From: Niveibacterium sp. 24ML
GTDB lineage: Bacteria; Pseudomonadota; Gammaproteobacteria; Burkholderiales; Rhodocyclaceae
Assembly (NCBI RefSeq): GCF_026586805.1
Contig: NZ_JAPFHA010000024.1
Span: 1-64,000 of the forward strand
DNA: 64,000 nucleotides
Direction: 5' to 3'
In this document: piece after piece, positions 27,098 through 35,511 of the stretch
How positions within the stretch are numbered: position 1 is the stretch's first letter
How the letters are laid out: the number at the start of each line of letters is the position of its first letter
Program-made: the position numbers and the translations under genes
Notes under the pieces: model-generated
The model's input: the letters and a program-made list of their open reading frames with translations, nothing else
Databases searched by the model: none
What the model was told of the DNA's origin: nothing

Positions 27098-28231
27098 ATG
27101 CCGCTTGCGGACATTCACCTGATGCTGGTTTCGGAACAGGCTGCACCCAATGTGCTACCGGCGCTTGATGCGGCACTCAAGCCAGTCGAGGCGGTCTTGT
27201 GCACAACTGCGAAGATGGCAGAGCGGGCGGCCGATCTTGAGCCCGTTCTGCGCGAATCAGGCGTGAAGGTATCGCGTCTGTCGCTATCGAATGAGCACGA
27301 TTTTGCGAAGATGCAAGACGAACTTCTGTCCTTTGCCGCACAGCGCGATGGTGAATTAATTGCAGTCAACCTCACCGGCGGCACGAAGCTGATGGCGCTC
27401 GCGGCTCAGTCAGTGGCAAAGATCGCCGGCTGGCGCGTTTTCTATGTGGATGTAGATACCGACGAGGTGTCGTGGCTGGACGAACAAGTGGCCCGCCATG
27501 CCCTCGCACACCAGGCGCGTTTGCGCCACTACCTGAGGGCCTATGGCTTTCAGATTGATGGCGGCATCGAGCGCCCACAACCGCTTCAGCGCCAGAGTGA
27601 TCTGCTCAGAACCCTGATCGTTCAGGTGGGTAGCCTAGAGAGCCCTTTGTCGCAGCTGAACTGGCTGGCCCAGCAGGCTGAGGATGCGCGCCGGCTCCAT
27701 GTGGATCTGACCCCGGCGCTGTCCGACAGCCGGAGCCTTGACACCTTGCTGCGCCAGTTCGCTGAAGCGGGCGTGCTGCAGCTTTCCGGCAACCGGATCA
27801 GCTTTGCAAGCGAGGCGGAACGTACGTTCGCCAAAGGCGGTTGGCTGGAAGAGCATGTGTTCCGAGTCATCACCCAGGTAACGGGTGAGCTTGGTTTGCG
27901 TGACAAGGCCGCCGGCCTTCAGGTGATTGACCGCTCTGGGGCAAAGAACGAGCTCGATGTGTCGTTCCTCGCACGCAATCGCCTGCACGTCATCGAATGC
28001 AAGACCGCCCGAATGGACAGGCCTGAGGCACCCAAAGCCAATGACGCGCTTTTCAAACTCGCCGAAATCTCCCGCCGCGTTGGGGGCCTGGGTACACGCG
28101 CCATGCTGGCCAGCTATCGCGCTGTAGGGGAATCCGAGCGTCGCCTCGCCAAAGCCCTGCGGGTAGAGCTTGTCTGTGGCCCGGAGCTGGCAAGGCTGCC
28201 CGAGCGCATCCATACATGGGTGAAGCGATGA
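27098..28231 (+). CDS. can2: Can2/Card1-type CARF nuclease (DUF1887 family)
   Basis: 377 residues from ATG 27098, with GAAGGA 7 bases upstream (an ATG at 27095 is also possible). The CARF half has NLTGGTKLMALA (91-102), the ligand-pocket motif of DUF1887 proteins. A middle winged-helix-like region follows, then a PD-(D/E)XK nuclease: E251/E252 in WLEEHVF, D287 in NELDV, and E300-C-K302 in VIECKT. Card1 and Can2 are activated by cA4 and cut single-stranded nucleic acids or nick DNA, slowing phage and cell growth. All catalytic residues are present. It is probably cotranscribed with the CARF-winged-helix gene (gap 11 bases). Confidence 0.9.
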   Translation: MPLADIHLMLVSEQAAPNVLPALDAALKPVEAVLCTTAKMAERAADLEPVLRESGVKVSRLSLSNEHDFAKMQDELLSFAAQRDGELIAVNLTGGTKLMALAAQSVAKIAGWRVFYVDVDTDEVSWLDEQVARHALAHQARLRHYLRAYGFQIDGGIERPQPLQRQSDLLRTLIVQVGSLESPLSQLNWLAQQAEDARRLHVDLTPALSDSRSLDTLLRQFAEAGVLQLSGNRISFASEAERTFAKGGWLEEHVFRVITQVTGELGLRDKAAGLQVIDRSGAKNELDVSFLARNRLHVIECKTARMDRPEAPKANDALFKLAEISRRVGGLGTRAMLASYRAVGESERRLAKALRVELVCGPELARLPERIHTWVKR

Positions 28232-28422
28232 CCTGCCGCGCCGCCGGCGCATTGAGTTTTGCAACGGCGCAGAATGTGCATCGACCCTACCGGCGCACGG
28301 TACAACCGCGTTTGAAGGATGGGCTGAAGGCGTAGCCCAATGAACGATGGATGTCCCTGATGCGAACTGCGGTCGGTCTAGCTGACGGCTCAGGCCCCCT
28401 GCATACATCACGACATCAGCGC

Positions 28423-29460
28423 TTAGCCTCCCAAAGACGATGTCGGATCTGGACTGGACGCCTCTTTAGCAGGCGACTTGGGCCGTTGACGCGCAGTGAC
28501 CTCCCGGACGGCTGCGACGGTTTCAGGCGATGGTCGCACCACAAGAGGCGACTGGCCTTGGGAGCTATGCGCGTAATGCTCGCTGGCAGTGTCGGGAGAA
28601 CGGTGCCCAACCAGCGCGGCAATTTGAGGCTGAGCCATGCCCGAGCACTTGGCATCGGCAATAAGCTGATGACGACACGAGTAAAGGCAAAGTCCCAGAC
28701 ACTGAGATTTTGCACGTCCAGTCATGCCTTGCGCAGCCCGCTTACGCACGCTGCGCAGCAGCGAGCGGAGCCGACTCATCGCGCGCTGCAGTTCATGGTC
28801 AGTCCGCGCCTCCCGATGCATGAAGCCGATCACGCGCTCAATCGCGGAAGTCGCGCTTGGCGATAGCTCATCGACGAGGATGATCCGCTCGACGCCGCAC
28901 CCACGGCCATTGGTGGCCTTAGAATTCTGGACGACTAGCGCGGCGGGCTCGCCCGGAAGCCTCACGAGCTGCGAGCTCGCCCACTCACCTGGTCTGAGGC
29001 CGACAGCCAGCGACGCGATAAGCATATCCGCGAGGCGCCTTGCGGTGCCGCATCCTCGCCCCTGCATGGTGTCGAGTACAGCGAGCACGGCACTTTGGGC
29101 TTCAATGCTGACGCCCTTCGACTTCGCGCCTGAAGTGCGCCTCGAGCGCGGCGGCAGCCCTTTTGAGCCGACTGAGGAGAGTCGCTCAATTGAGTCATCA
29201 TCGCGATCTTTGTAGCGCTCCAGCCCCCAAAGTGCCGCGGCCTTGTATACCCGCCAGGTGCGCGCTGCGAGCGTCGGCCGGAGTGCGATCAAAGCTTCGA
29301 CGAAATCTCCAGCAGAGACCCACTGCTGGCCAGCCGCGCGGCAGAGTCGCTTGTCGAGTTGAAAATAGCGCCGCTCGTATTCGGCGCATGTCTTCACAGA
29401 CCTTGACTGAGCACGACCCATGGCTGCCAAACGACTCCCGGGTGAAAATCCCATGCTCAC
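28423..29460 (-). CDS. Tyrosine recombinase/phage-type integrase
   Basis: 345 residues from GTG 29460; ATG 29454 or 29421 are alternatives. The C-terminal domain has LAVGLRPGEW with a candidate catalytic Arg, LYSCRHQLIADA in the HxxR region (the first His appears replaced by Ser) and LVGHRSPDTASEHYAHS with the conserved GHR and catalytic Tyr. Tail residues are Ser/Pro-rich. Its start overlaps the preceding ORF stop (GTGA), and that ORF overlaps the alpA-like gene, forming a three-gene minus-strand integration module. It converges on the can2 gene with a 191-base gap. Activity is uncertain because of the replaced His. Confidence 0.75.
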   Translation of the reverse strand: MSMGFSPGSRLAAMGRAQSRSVKTCAEYERRYFQLDKRLCRAAGQQWVSAGDFVEALIALRPTLAARTWRVYKAAALWGLERYKDRDDDSIERLSSVGSKGLPPRSRRTSGAKSKGVSIEAQSAVLAVLDTMQGRGCGTARRLADMLIASLAVGLRPGEWASSQLVRLPGEPAALVVQNSKATNGRGCGVERIILVDELSPSATSAIERVIGFMHREARTDHELQRAMSRLRSLLRSVRKRAAQGMTGRAKSQCLGLCLYSCRHQLIADAKCSGMAQPQIAALVGHRSPDTASEHYAHSSQGQSPLVVRPSPETVAAVREVTARQRPKSPAKEASSPDPTSSLGG

Positions 29461-29792
29461 CCCCGGAGCTGAAACGAGTTAGGCGGTCGTCCGCGACGCG
29501 GAGCTCCGGCGGGGATGGTCGGGGTCGAAAGGCATTCCATGGAAGCAGCGCGGGAGGCGCCTCTTGTACACAATGTATCGGGACCTAGCGGCCGCGAATG
29601 CTGCGATCTGAGACCAGCAATCTGCTGTATGTATCCATGGCCCGTAACGCCGAAAGTCACGCCCCTCAAGCTCGCTATCCAGCGTGAACACCTGCCGACA
29701 ACCTCGTCGATCCATTGCCGGAGCACCACAGTGTGGTCCTGAAGCTCGGAATTACCCGGCGCTGGCGCGCGCCCGAGGCGCTCAGCTGCCAT
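29457..29792 (-). CDS. Unknown protein between alpA-like and integrase genes
   Basis: 111 residues; ATG 29792 lies 11 bases inside the alpA-like gene end, and the stop overlaps the integrase GTG (GTGA). The sequence shows one helix (VVLRQWIDEVVGRCSRWIAS) and an otherwise loop-rich, Arg/Pro-rich composition. No family was recognised. The double overlap favours a real gene in the integration module; composition alone would not. It might be a recombination accessory protein. Confidence 0.45.
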   Translation of the reverse strand: MAAERLGRAPAPGNSELQDHTVVLRQWIDEVVGRCSRWIASLRGVTFGVTGHGYIQQIAGLRSQHSRPLGPDTLCTRGASRAASMECLSTPTIPAGAPRRGRPPNSFQLRG

Positions 29793-29991
29793 GACCAGCC
29801 ATCCCCTTCACCCGTGCAGCCGCCTGGACCTCAAGCCATTCGTCTATTTCGTGCTCAAGGAACCCGCTCAACCGCCCCCCGAGCTGCACCTGCAGGGGGA
29901 AGTCAGAACGTTTGCAGAGCCTCCACAAAGCGGTGCGGCTCACCGCAAGTTTCTCGCAGACGTCCCTGATTTTTAATACTCGCATCGCCAT
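29782..29991 (-). CDS. AlpA-like excisionase/transcription regulator
   Basis: 69 residues from ATG 29991 (MAMRVLKIRDVCEKL). It contains a MerR/AlpA-type winged helix-turn-helix: RVLKIRDVCEKLAVSRTALW followed by RLCKRSDFPLQVQLGGRLSG and EHEIDEWLE, the usual AlpA ending. AlpA proteins control integrase expression or act as excisionases of P4-like elements and islands. It is the first gene of the alpA-orf-int minus-strand module. The frame is open upstream to 30060 but the extra residues look untranslated. Confidence 0.8.
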   Translation of the reverse strand: MAMRVLKIRDVCEKLAVSRTALWRLCKRSDFPLQVQLGGRLSGFLEHEIDEWLEVQAAARVKGMAGHGS

Positions 29992-30387
29992 CGCGGTGTC
30001 CCTATAAAGGTTGTGAACACCCCGAATGCTGCGCGAGCCTCCGACGGACTGCACGGACAAAATCGCGCGCCACAGGCGGGACCAAATGTCCAGGACATTG
30101 GCATATCCAGAAATAGTCTAGCCAGGGAGGATGCCCAGCCTGAAACGGCCCGCTCGTGGGATGGAGACTCGGTCGTTACATGGAAAGCCGACAGTTGGCT
30201 GACGCGCAGCCAGACACGACGACGCAACGACGGAAAGGTCTACGCATGCTGGCGCTGACAAATTTGAACGCGCTCGCTGTACGTCCATGGAACGCAACGC
30301 TGGTTTGACCTGCCAATTCTGATGACGTCGCCACCGCGAAACGGGGGCATCGCGCCGCCCCCGCTGGTGGGCATGAAGCCGTTGCTG
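29992..30387. other. Gene-free stretch upstream of the alpA-like gene
   Basis: About 400 bases between the alpA-like start and the IS21 relic. Short frames exist on both strands but none has protein-like composition, a ribosome site or a recognisable motif. It should hold the promoter of the minus-strand integration module; I could not identify it. Confidence 0.5.
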
Positions 30388-30582
30388 TTACATCTGCCAC
30401 GCGCGCGTCGCACGCACGGACTCACCCTTCAGAACGATTCGATGTGAGCCATTGAGCAGCCGATCCAGAGCTGCATCAGCGATCATCCGCCCGCTCGGAG
30501 ATTCGTGTCACTGGTCGCTTTCGCATTGGGCTGCCACCAACACTGAGGCGGTTCCGACCCGGTCGGCGCTGTCTGCCACGAT
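30388..30582 (-). pseudogene. IS21-family istB ATPase relic (C-terminal end)
   Basis: Reading the minus strand from 30582, the peptide TIVADSADRVGTASVLVAAQ ... CESDQ is followed by a TGA where IstB has Trp (DQWHE), then HESPSGRMIADAALDRLLNG and SHRIVLKGESVR up to TAA at 30388. This matches the IstB C-terminus (IADAILDRLVHNAHRI.LKGESMR). The in-frame stop and missing front part show it is dead. No istA or terminal repeats were found. It marks a past IS21 insertion in the island. Confidence 0.7.
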
Positions 30583-30793
30583 GGTTGCACGAGGCGGTCG
30601 CGTCATCTTTTCCGGGCATGGTGTCCTTTCATGGAACTTCGAGACTACAGAAGCGCGCTCGCCCCAGCATGGAGGACGGAGAATAGCGTCATAGTAGCGA
30701 ATGATGGATCTCTGGCTATTGCCCTCCACCGCAGCGTTGCACTGAGAAAGGCTCACACCGGCCGACGTGTGAGCTATAGAAAGGCCACCTGCC

Positions 30794-32617
30794 ATGCTAA
30801 GTATTGTTGCCCGTTGCGTGACGCTTTGCGCTGTGCTCTTCTCCTGCACAGCCTCCGCTGTCGCGGTCGATTTTCAACTGGATGCGCCCAAGGCCAAGAC
30901 CGTGTTTTTGGCGGGCGAAATGACCGATTGGGACAAGGCCAAGGTCCCCATGGCGAAGGGGACGGACGGGAAGTGGCACGTTCGGCTCGACCTTGCCACA
31001 GGGCAATGGCTCTACAAGTTTGTGGTCGATGGCGCATGGATCACAGACCCCGTCGGTACCCAGAACGATGCGGATGGCCAAGGCGGCCGGCACTCGTACG
31101 TCTTTGTCGGTGATGGCGACTGGAGCGCTCGCGCGGGCGTTCCGGCGGGCAAGGTGGACGCGGTCGCGGTGCCATCAAAGGCGTGGGGCCACCCGGTCAA
31201 ACTGAACGTCTACCTACCACCCGGATTTCAACGCGGGCAGCCGTATCCGGTTTTGTTGCTCCTGCATGGCGCAGGCATGGACGCGGACCAGTGGTACAAG
31301 ACGGGGCAAGTCCATCATTTCATGGACAACCTGCTGGCCCAAGATCTCATTCGTCCGTTCGTCATCGTGATGCCGAGCAGCGGAACGCTTAACTACACCG
31401 GCGTCAGCGAGCGGTTCCTGACGGAAGAGTTGCCCCTCTGGCTGAAGGACCGGTACGGCTTGTCGCCCAACGTCGCGCAATCCGGTGTGGCCGGTATGTC
31501 GATGGGCGGCTTCGGCGCCTTTCACTTGGCGCTGAGCCATCCCGATCGGTTTGGAATCGCGATCGCGTTGAGTGGTTTCTACCCGCAAGACCTTCTCGAC
31601 AAAGTGCCGCCCATCACGCGCCTCCCTTTTTCCTTTGTCCAGCTTTGCGGCACCGAAGACCCACTGCTCGGCGGCAACCGCGCCCTGGCGCGCGCCCTTC
31701 AAGCGCGGGGTGTTTCGTTCTACTACCGGGAAGATGAGGGCGCGCATACCTTCCACTACTGGAACCAGCGCACGCCCGAGATGTTGGTCGCCGCCGGTGC
31801 TTTCTTTAGCCGTGGTTACGTCCGCCACAATGAAGACATGCAGAGGCTTCCGTCAGCCGAGTCCTTCGCGATCCGCGGGCAACCCGTTCCGGTCACCGAG
31901 GCGCTGTGGCCACGATTGATCGGCAAGTGGCGGGGCGAATGGATTCTTGCGGACGGCAGCGCGCGTGGCCGCCTGGATCAAACCCTCACTGCGGCAGGTC
32001 CGGGCAATGTCGCAGGCCGCTACAGCGCATATGACACGCCCGACGGCGACAAGTCGATCAACGTTCCGTTCAGTGGCCGGCAGTTCGACACCGTAGCGGG
32101 TTGCGTCGGTTGTATCCGCGCCGTAGATCGTGCCGGCGTTCCGTACAACGAAACCGTCAGCGAAGAAGGCGGTCATCTCTTTCGTCAGTTTGCGATCCAA
32201 TACGGCGAGGTCACCGTCGTCCACCGCCTACGCAAGATGGAGGGGTACTCGGTCATTCCGGTGACGGATGCGCTGTGGGCCCGCCTTGTCGGGACATGGC
32301 GCGGCGAGTGGATCGTGGACGGCAGTAGCCCGCGTGGTCGCATGGAATACGTTTTCGCCGCAGCAGGCCCGGGCCACGCTGAGGGGCGGTACAGCGCGTT
32401 TGGCACCACAAACGGTGACCGGGATGTCAATGTTTCGTTCAGCAGTGTGGTCAATGCAATCCCAGGCTGCGAAGGGTGTATCGGGTCATTCGATAAGAAC
32501 GGCTCTGTCTCGCTGATCCGAACCGTTAGCGAAGAAGATGATGAGCTCTGGCTTGACTGGAAGACTCAATACCCGGGGGCGACGGTTTTCGTGCGTCTGC
32601 GGAAGGTGGGTGAATAG
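30794..32617 (+). CDS. Exported esterase with N-terminal CBM48-like and duplicated C-terminal domains
   Basis: 607 residues. A signal peptide (about 1-24, ending SAVAVDF) is followed by a CBM48/AMPK-like beta module (about 25-105: KTVFLAGEMTDWDKAKVPM, LYKFVVDGAWITDP). Then comes an esterase-D/feruloyl-esterase-like alpha/beta hydrolase (about 120-340) with Ser236 in GMSMGG, Asp289 in GTEDPL and His318 in EGAHTFHYW. Two tandem copies of an unrecognised domain of about 110 residues follow, starting LWPRLIGKWRGEWILADGS and LWARLVGTWRGEWIVDGSS, each with a CxxC pair (GCVGCI, GCEGCI). An ester substrate on polysaccharide is plausible. The gene stands alone between mobile-element remnants. Confidence 0.8.
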   Translation: MLSIVARCVTLCAVLFSCTASAVAVDFQLDAPKAKTVFLAGEMTDWDKAKVPMAKGTDGKWHVRLDLATGQWLYKFVVDGAWITDPVGTQNDADGQGGRHSYVFVGDGDWSARAGVPAGKVDAVAVPSKAWGHPVKLNVYLPPGFQRGQPYPVLLLLHGAGMDADQWYKTGQVHHFMDNLLAQDLIRPFVIVMPSSGTLNYTGVSERFLTEELPLWLKDRYGLSPNVAQSGVAGMSMGGFGAFHLALSHPDRFGIAIALSGFYPQDLLDKVPPITRLPFSFVQLCGTEDPLLGGNRALARALQARGVSFYYREDEGAHTFHYWNQRTPEMLVAAGAFFSRGYVRHNEDMQRLPSAESFAIRGQPVPVTEALWPRLIGKWRGEWILADGSARGRLDQTLTAAGPGNVAGRYSAYDTPDGDKSINVPFSGRQFDTVAGCVGCIRAVDRAGVPYNETVSEEGGHLFRQFAIQYGEVTVVHRLRKMEGYSVIPVTDALWARLVGTWRGEWIVDGSSPRGRMEYVFAAAGPGHAEGRYSAFGTTNGDRDVNVSFSSVVNAIPGCEGCIGSFDKNGSVSLIRTVSEEDDELWLDWKTQYPGATVFVRLRKVGE

Positions 32618-32889
32618 ATGGCTCTACTGCTGGCGTGAGCACCGCTTTGCCAAGGTCTGCTGCCATCAATCAATGGCGCGATTGTCTTGTTCGCGCTGGG
32701 TGTTCGGTCTTGGCCGAGTGCCGTCGGTGATTTGGCCCCAGCCGGGCGAATGTCACGGAGGGGCCGAGGCCGGCCCTGCATCGCGCAGAGCGGGAGAAAT
32801 CCGTCAGGTGTGAACAGCGCGCTGGTCAGCCACACCAGCGCAGCGCTCAATTCGCGTCAGCGTACGTATATGCAACGGGCACAATCAAG

Positions 32890-33705
32890 TCAAAGATCGA
32901 TCACCCAATCAAGACAGACTGCATGGCATTCGTCCTCGTAGTCGTAGAACGGTTCCTCGCGAGTCCTAGGACTACTCACGAGATGCCTTTCCTCCACCAC
33001 ATAGACCCTGCGCAGCTTGCGCAGCACCGTGTTCGCTTGGGATAGACACAACGGATACTTCATCCCTGCCCGGTGAAAGACAGCCCCCAAGCAAAGCGTC
33101 GAGTCGGAGTAGCGCCCGCCGTCGGGGTTCAGCGTCTCCGTTGGACCGTTTGAAACCTTCACCGGTGACCAACCTGACCTGTGGCACAGCATCACAAATT
33201 GCTGCGCCGCCCAATGCTCAGCCACAAGTTTCTTCCCTTGCTTCGTCGGCCCTTTACGGGATAACGCCTTTGCCTGCGCCTCTGCTTCCTCCTGTAACGA
33301 CGCGTCCTCCACGTACCTCAACAGGCTGCGCCCGTCACGTTCTTTCCAATGAATGAGACGCGAGGCCGCCGCATCTCGTAGGCAACTCAGCGCCTCAAGT
33401 TCTACGGAGCCGAGCTCGGCCAACGCAAGCTCTAGCTTGCTTGCAGCATCTGCCACGCTCTGATAGCGAAGTTGCTTTGCGTCATCCTTTACCTTTTTGC
33501 CGCTCTTCGTCTTCACCGCAAGGTTACAGCGCTGCCCATATTGAACCGCGAGCCCCGCTAGGGCGGCAGAGAACTCCGAGACCTCATTGAACACTGGGTC
33601 GCCACGCTGCCGCCTGCGATCGAAAACAGCTTGTTCTATTTGCCCGAGCGGCAAAAAACCATGTTTTTGGTGCGACCGCGGCTTTTTGACATCCGTGCCC
33701 ATCAT
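32890..33705 (-). CDS. Unknown protein downstream of the P4-type integrase
   Basis: 271 residues; the ATG at 33705 abuts the integrase stop, so the two are probably cotranscribed. The product is basic at the start (KKPRSHQKHGFLPLG), then helical with Glu/Ala-rich segments (SKLELALAELGSVELEALSC, DASLQEEAEAQAKALSRKG), and ends with an aromatic, acidic YDYEDECHAVCLDWVIDL. No family was recognised. Genes in this position often belong to the integrating element. About 270 bases without a gene separate its 3' end from the convergent esterase gene. Confidence 0.6.
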   Translation of the reverse strand: MMGTDVKKPRSHQKHGFLPLGQIEQAVFDRRRQRGDPVFNEVSEFSAALAGLAVQYGQRCNLAVKTKSGKKVKDDAKQLRYQSVADAASKLELALAELGSVELEALSCLRDAAASRLIHWKERDGRSLLRYVEDASLQEEAEAQAKALSRKGPTKQGKKLVAEHWAAQQFVMLCHRSGWSPVKVSNGPTETLNPDGGRYSDSTLCLGAVFHRAGMKYPLCLSQANTVLRKLRRVYVVEERHLVSSPRTREEPFYDYEDECHAVCLDWVIDL

Positions 33706-34995
33706 TCATTCCGCCTTACATGCATCACCTTCAGCCTCAAACGCATCTAGCAAGTCAGCCCACTCCTGGAGAAGCTCACGATGAAAACCGGAGTAGGTGG
33801 AACGATTGTAGGCCGCGCGTGTCTTGTTCCGTTCGCCGTGTGCCAGCGCCCTTTCGATTACGTCCGGCAAATGGCGACCCGTCTCGTTCGCCCAAGTTGA
33901 AGCAGTCGCACGAAACCCGTGAGCGTCCGCCATGTTCTTGAATCCGTGCCGTCGCAACCACTCAGTCAGAACGGTGCGACACATGCCGCGCCCGTCCGAT
34001 CGTCGGTTTGGAAACACAAATTCACTTGCGCCTCGTAGCTCGCGCATGCCTCGCAGCAATTCCGCCGCCTGGCGCGAAAGCGGGATCTCGTGCGCCGTTC
34101 CGGCTTTCATCCGCTCGGCGGGAATCAGCCACGTTGCGCGCTCAAGGTCGAACTCTGACCAACGTGCCTGCAAAACCTCGTTCGTGCGGCACCACGTCAA
34201 GATCAGCAGGCGCATTGCAGCCTTGGTCGTCCGATCAGTCTTGGGGGTATCGCGTAACTCGCGCAGAAAGCGTCCCATCGCTGACAACGGCATCGCTTTG
34301 CGCGGAACTACCCTTCGTGCTCTGCCGATCCGGAGCGCGGTCGACGGGGGTACGGGGTTCGCACCCACAAGTTCGTGGTCGATGGCGAAGTCGAATGCCT
34401 GCTGCAGGTACATCCGAATTTGCTTCGCTGTGACCGGGCGCTCGATGTCAAGCTGTTGAAGCTCCGCCATCAGTTCGCGGCGCGTGATCTCGGCAATCGG
34501 GCGCGCCCTTATCTCCTGATTCAACCCACGCGCCAACTGGGCACGTCGATGCTTTGCCGTCGAAGGGCGCGCGGTCTGATCGGCAACAGCCAGCCAACGA
34601 TCAAGCACCCCCCCAAGCGTGTTCCCTGCAGCCTTGGATTCCTCCAATGCGATCCGCTGCTGTTCGGCCTCGATCCAGTCGAGCGGGTGCCTGCCCTGCG
34701 CGACGATCCAACGGGCAGCTCGGTGCATGCTGCGGGCCAACGACAACCCGACAGAGGGAAAAGCTCCGAGTGTGTACAACCCTTCCCGACCATTTAGCCG
34801 GTACTTGTATCGCCAGATCTTTCCACCCGCCGGAGTGATGGCGAGGAACAATCCACCGCCATCAGCGACTTTCAGCAGCTTGTCAGCGCTGCGCAACGCA
34901 CGCGCTCCTTTATCAGTCAGCGCACGCGGGATGCCGTCATCAGTGAGCTTGCGGGATTGGTCGAGGGCACTGAGGACGTCGCTGGCGGTTTTCAT
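33706..34995 (-). CDS. P4-type tyrosine integrase (DUF4102 N-terminal arm)
   Basis: 429 residues from ATG 34995; an earlier start at 35040 is less likely. The N-terminal arm-binding domain has ADGGGLFLAITPAGGKIWRY and REGLYTLGAFPSVGLSLAR, the P4-integrase signature. The catalytic domain has LLILTWCRTNEVLQARWSEF (Arg box), MKAGTAHEIPLS, DAHGFRATASTWANE (HxxR) and ERALAHGERNKTRAAYNRST with the catalytic Tyr. It looks intact. Its 5' end points to fliE, 150 bases away, placing it at the right edge of the island; such integrases usually sit beside their attachment site. Confidence 0.9.
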   Translation of the reverse strand: MKTASDVLSALDQSRKLTDDGIPRALTDKGARALRSADKLLKVADGGGLFLAITPAGGKIWRYKYRLNGREGLYTLGAFPSVGLSLARSMHRAARWIVAQGRHPLDWIEAEQQRIALEESKAAGNTLGGVLDRWLAVADQTARPSTAKHRRAQLARGLNQEIRARPIAEITRRELMAELQQLDIERPVTAKQIRMYLQQAFDFAIDHELVGANPVPPSTALRIGRARRVVPRKAMPLSAMGRFLRELRDTPKTDRTTKAAMRLLILTWCRTNEVLQARWSEFDLERATWLIPAERMKAGTAHEIPLSRQAAELLRGMRELRGASEFVFPNRRSDGRGMCRTVLTEWLRRHGFKNMADAHGFRATASTWANETGRHLPDVIERALAHGERNKTRAAYNRSTYSGFHRELLQEWADLLDAFEAEGDACKAE

Positions 34996-35083
34996 GGCAC
35001 TGGGGGTATCGGGCTTCCGTACCACCAACCATACCCCCAACCGAACTCACTAGCAAGGTGTTCCAGGGAGTTTCAAGAAACAG

Positions 35084-35118
35084 AAAACCGCCTCACGCCT
35101 TTGTTTTTCAACGGTTTT
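35084..35118 (-). terminator. Possible terminator after fliE
   Basis: On the minus strand AAAACCG and CGGTTTT pair across a 21-base loop and run into CTGTTTCTT, about 30 bases past the fliE stop. The large loop makes it a weak candidate. It would separate the flagellar operon from the integrase gene. Confidence 0.35.
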
Positions 35119-35148
35119 TGTTACAACGCGAAACGCGCAGCAACACCC

Positions 35149-35466
35149 CTAAACCTGCATGTTCATCATGTCCTGGTAGGCAGTTACCAGGCGATTTCGA
35201 ACTTGGACCATTTGCTGGAACGAGAGGCTGGCCTTTTGGAGGTTGACCATCACGTCTTGCAGGTTGACGTTCGGGTCGCCGGCGGAGAACTGTTCGGCCA
35301 TGGCCCTGGCGTCGGTTTGTGCCTGGCTGACTTGCTGCAACGCGCCTTGCAGGACCTGCGAGAAGTCGACGCTCTCGGCGCCATCGGCTGACGCGGGTTT
35401 GCTCGCCGCCGCATCCGCGGTGGCGCGCATCTGACCGATCATCTGTTCAATACCGCGCGTTTCCAT
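35149..35466 (-). CDS. fliE: Flagellar basal-body protein FliE
   Basis: 105 residues. The C-terminal half is the FliE signature (LQDVMVNLQKASLSFQQMVQ, then RNRLVTAYQDMMNMQV). FliE links the MS-ring to the proximal rod. A GGAGAGGA ribosome site precedes the ATG. A perfect sigma-54 promoter lies just upstream, after the flrC stop, so fliE has its own start in addition to possible readthrough. It is the last core flagellar gene before the island. Confidence 0.95.
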   Translation of the reverse strand: METRGIEQMIGQMRATADAAASKPASADGAESVDFSQVLQGALQQVSQAQTDARAMAEQFSAGDPNVNLQDVMVNLQKASLSFQQMVQVRNRLVTAYQDMMNMQV

Positions 35467-35492
35467 CTTGAGTCCTCTCCGTACCCGTCACC

Positions 35493-35508
35493 AGCAAAGC
35501 CCGTGCCA
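35493..35508 (-). promoter_or_regulatory. Sigma-54 promoter of fliE
   Basis: The minus strand reads TGGCACGGGCTTTGCT: -24 GG and -12 GC separated by exactly 10 bases and matching TGGCACG-N4-TTGC in full. The predicted start is about 16 bases before the fliE ATG. It lies downstream of flrC, whose product is the expected activator. Confidence 0.85.
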
Positions 35509-35511
35509 AGT

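Noticed and set aside
30452-30694. Plus-strand open frame of 80 codons
   Set aside because: It is the antisense of the IS21 istB relic and shows no independent coding sign.
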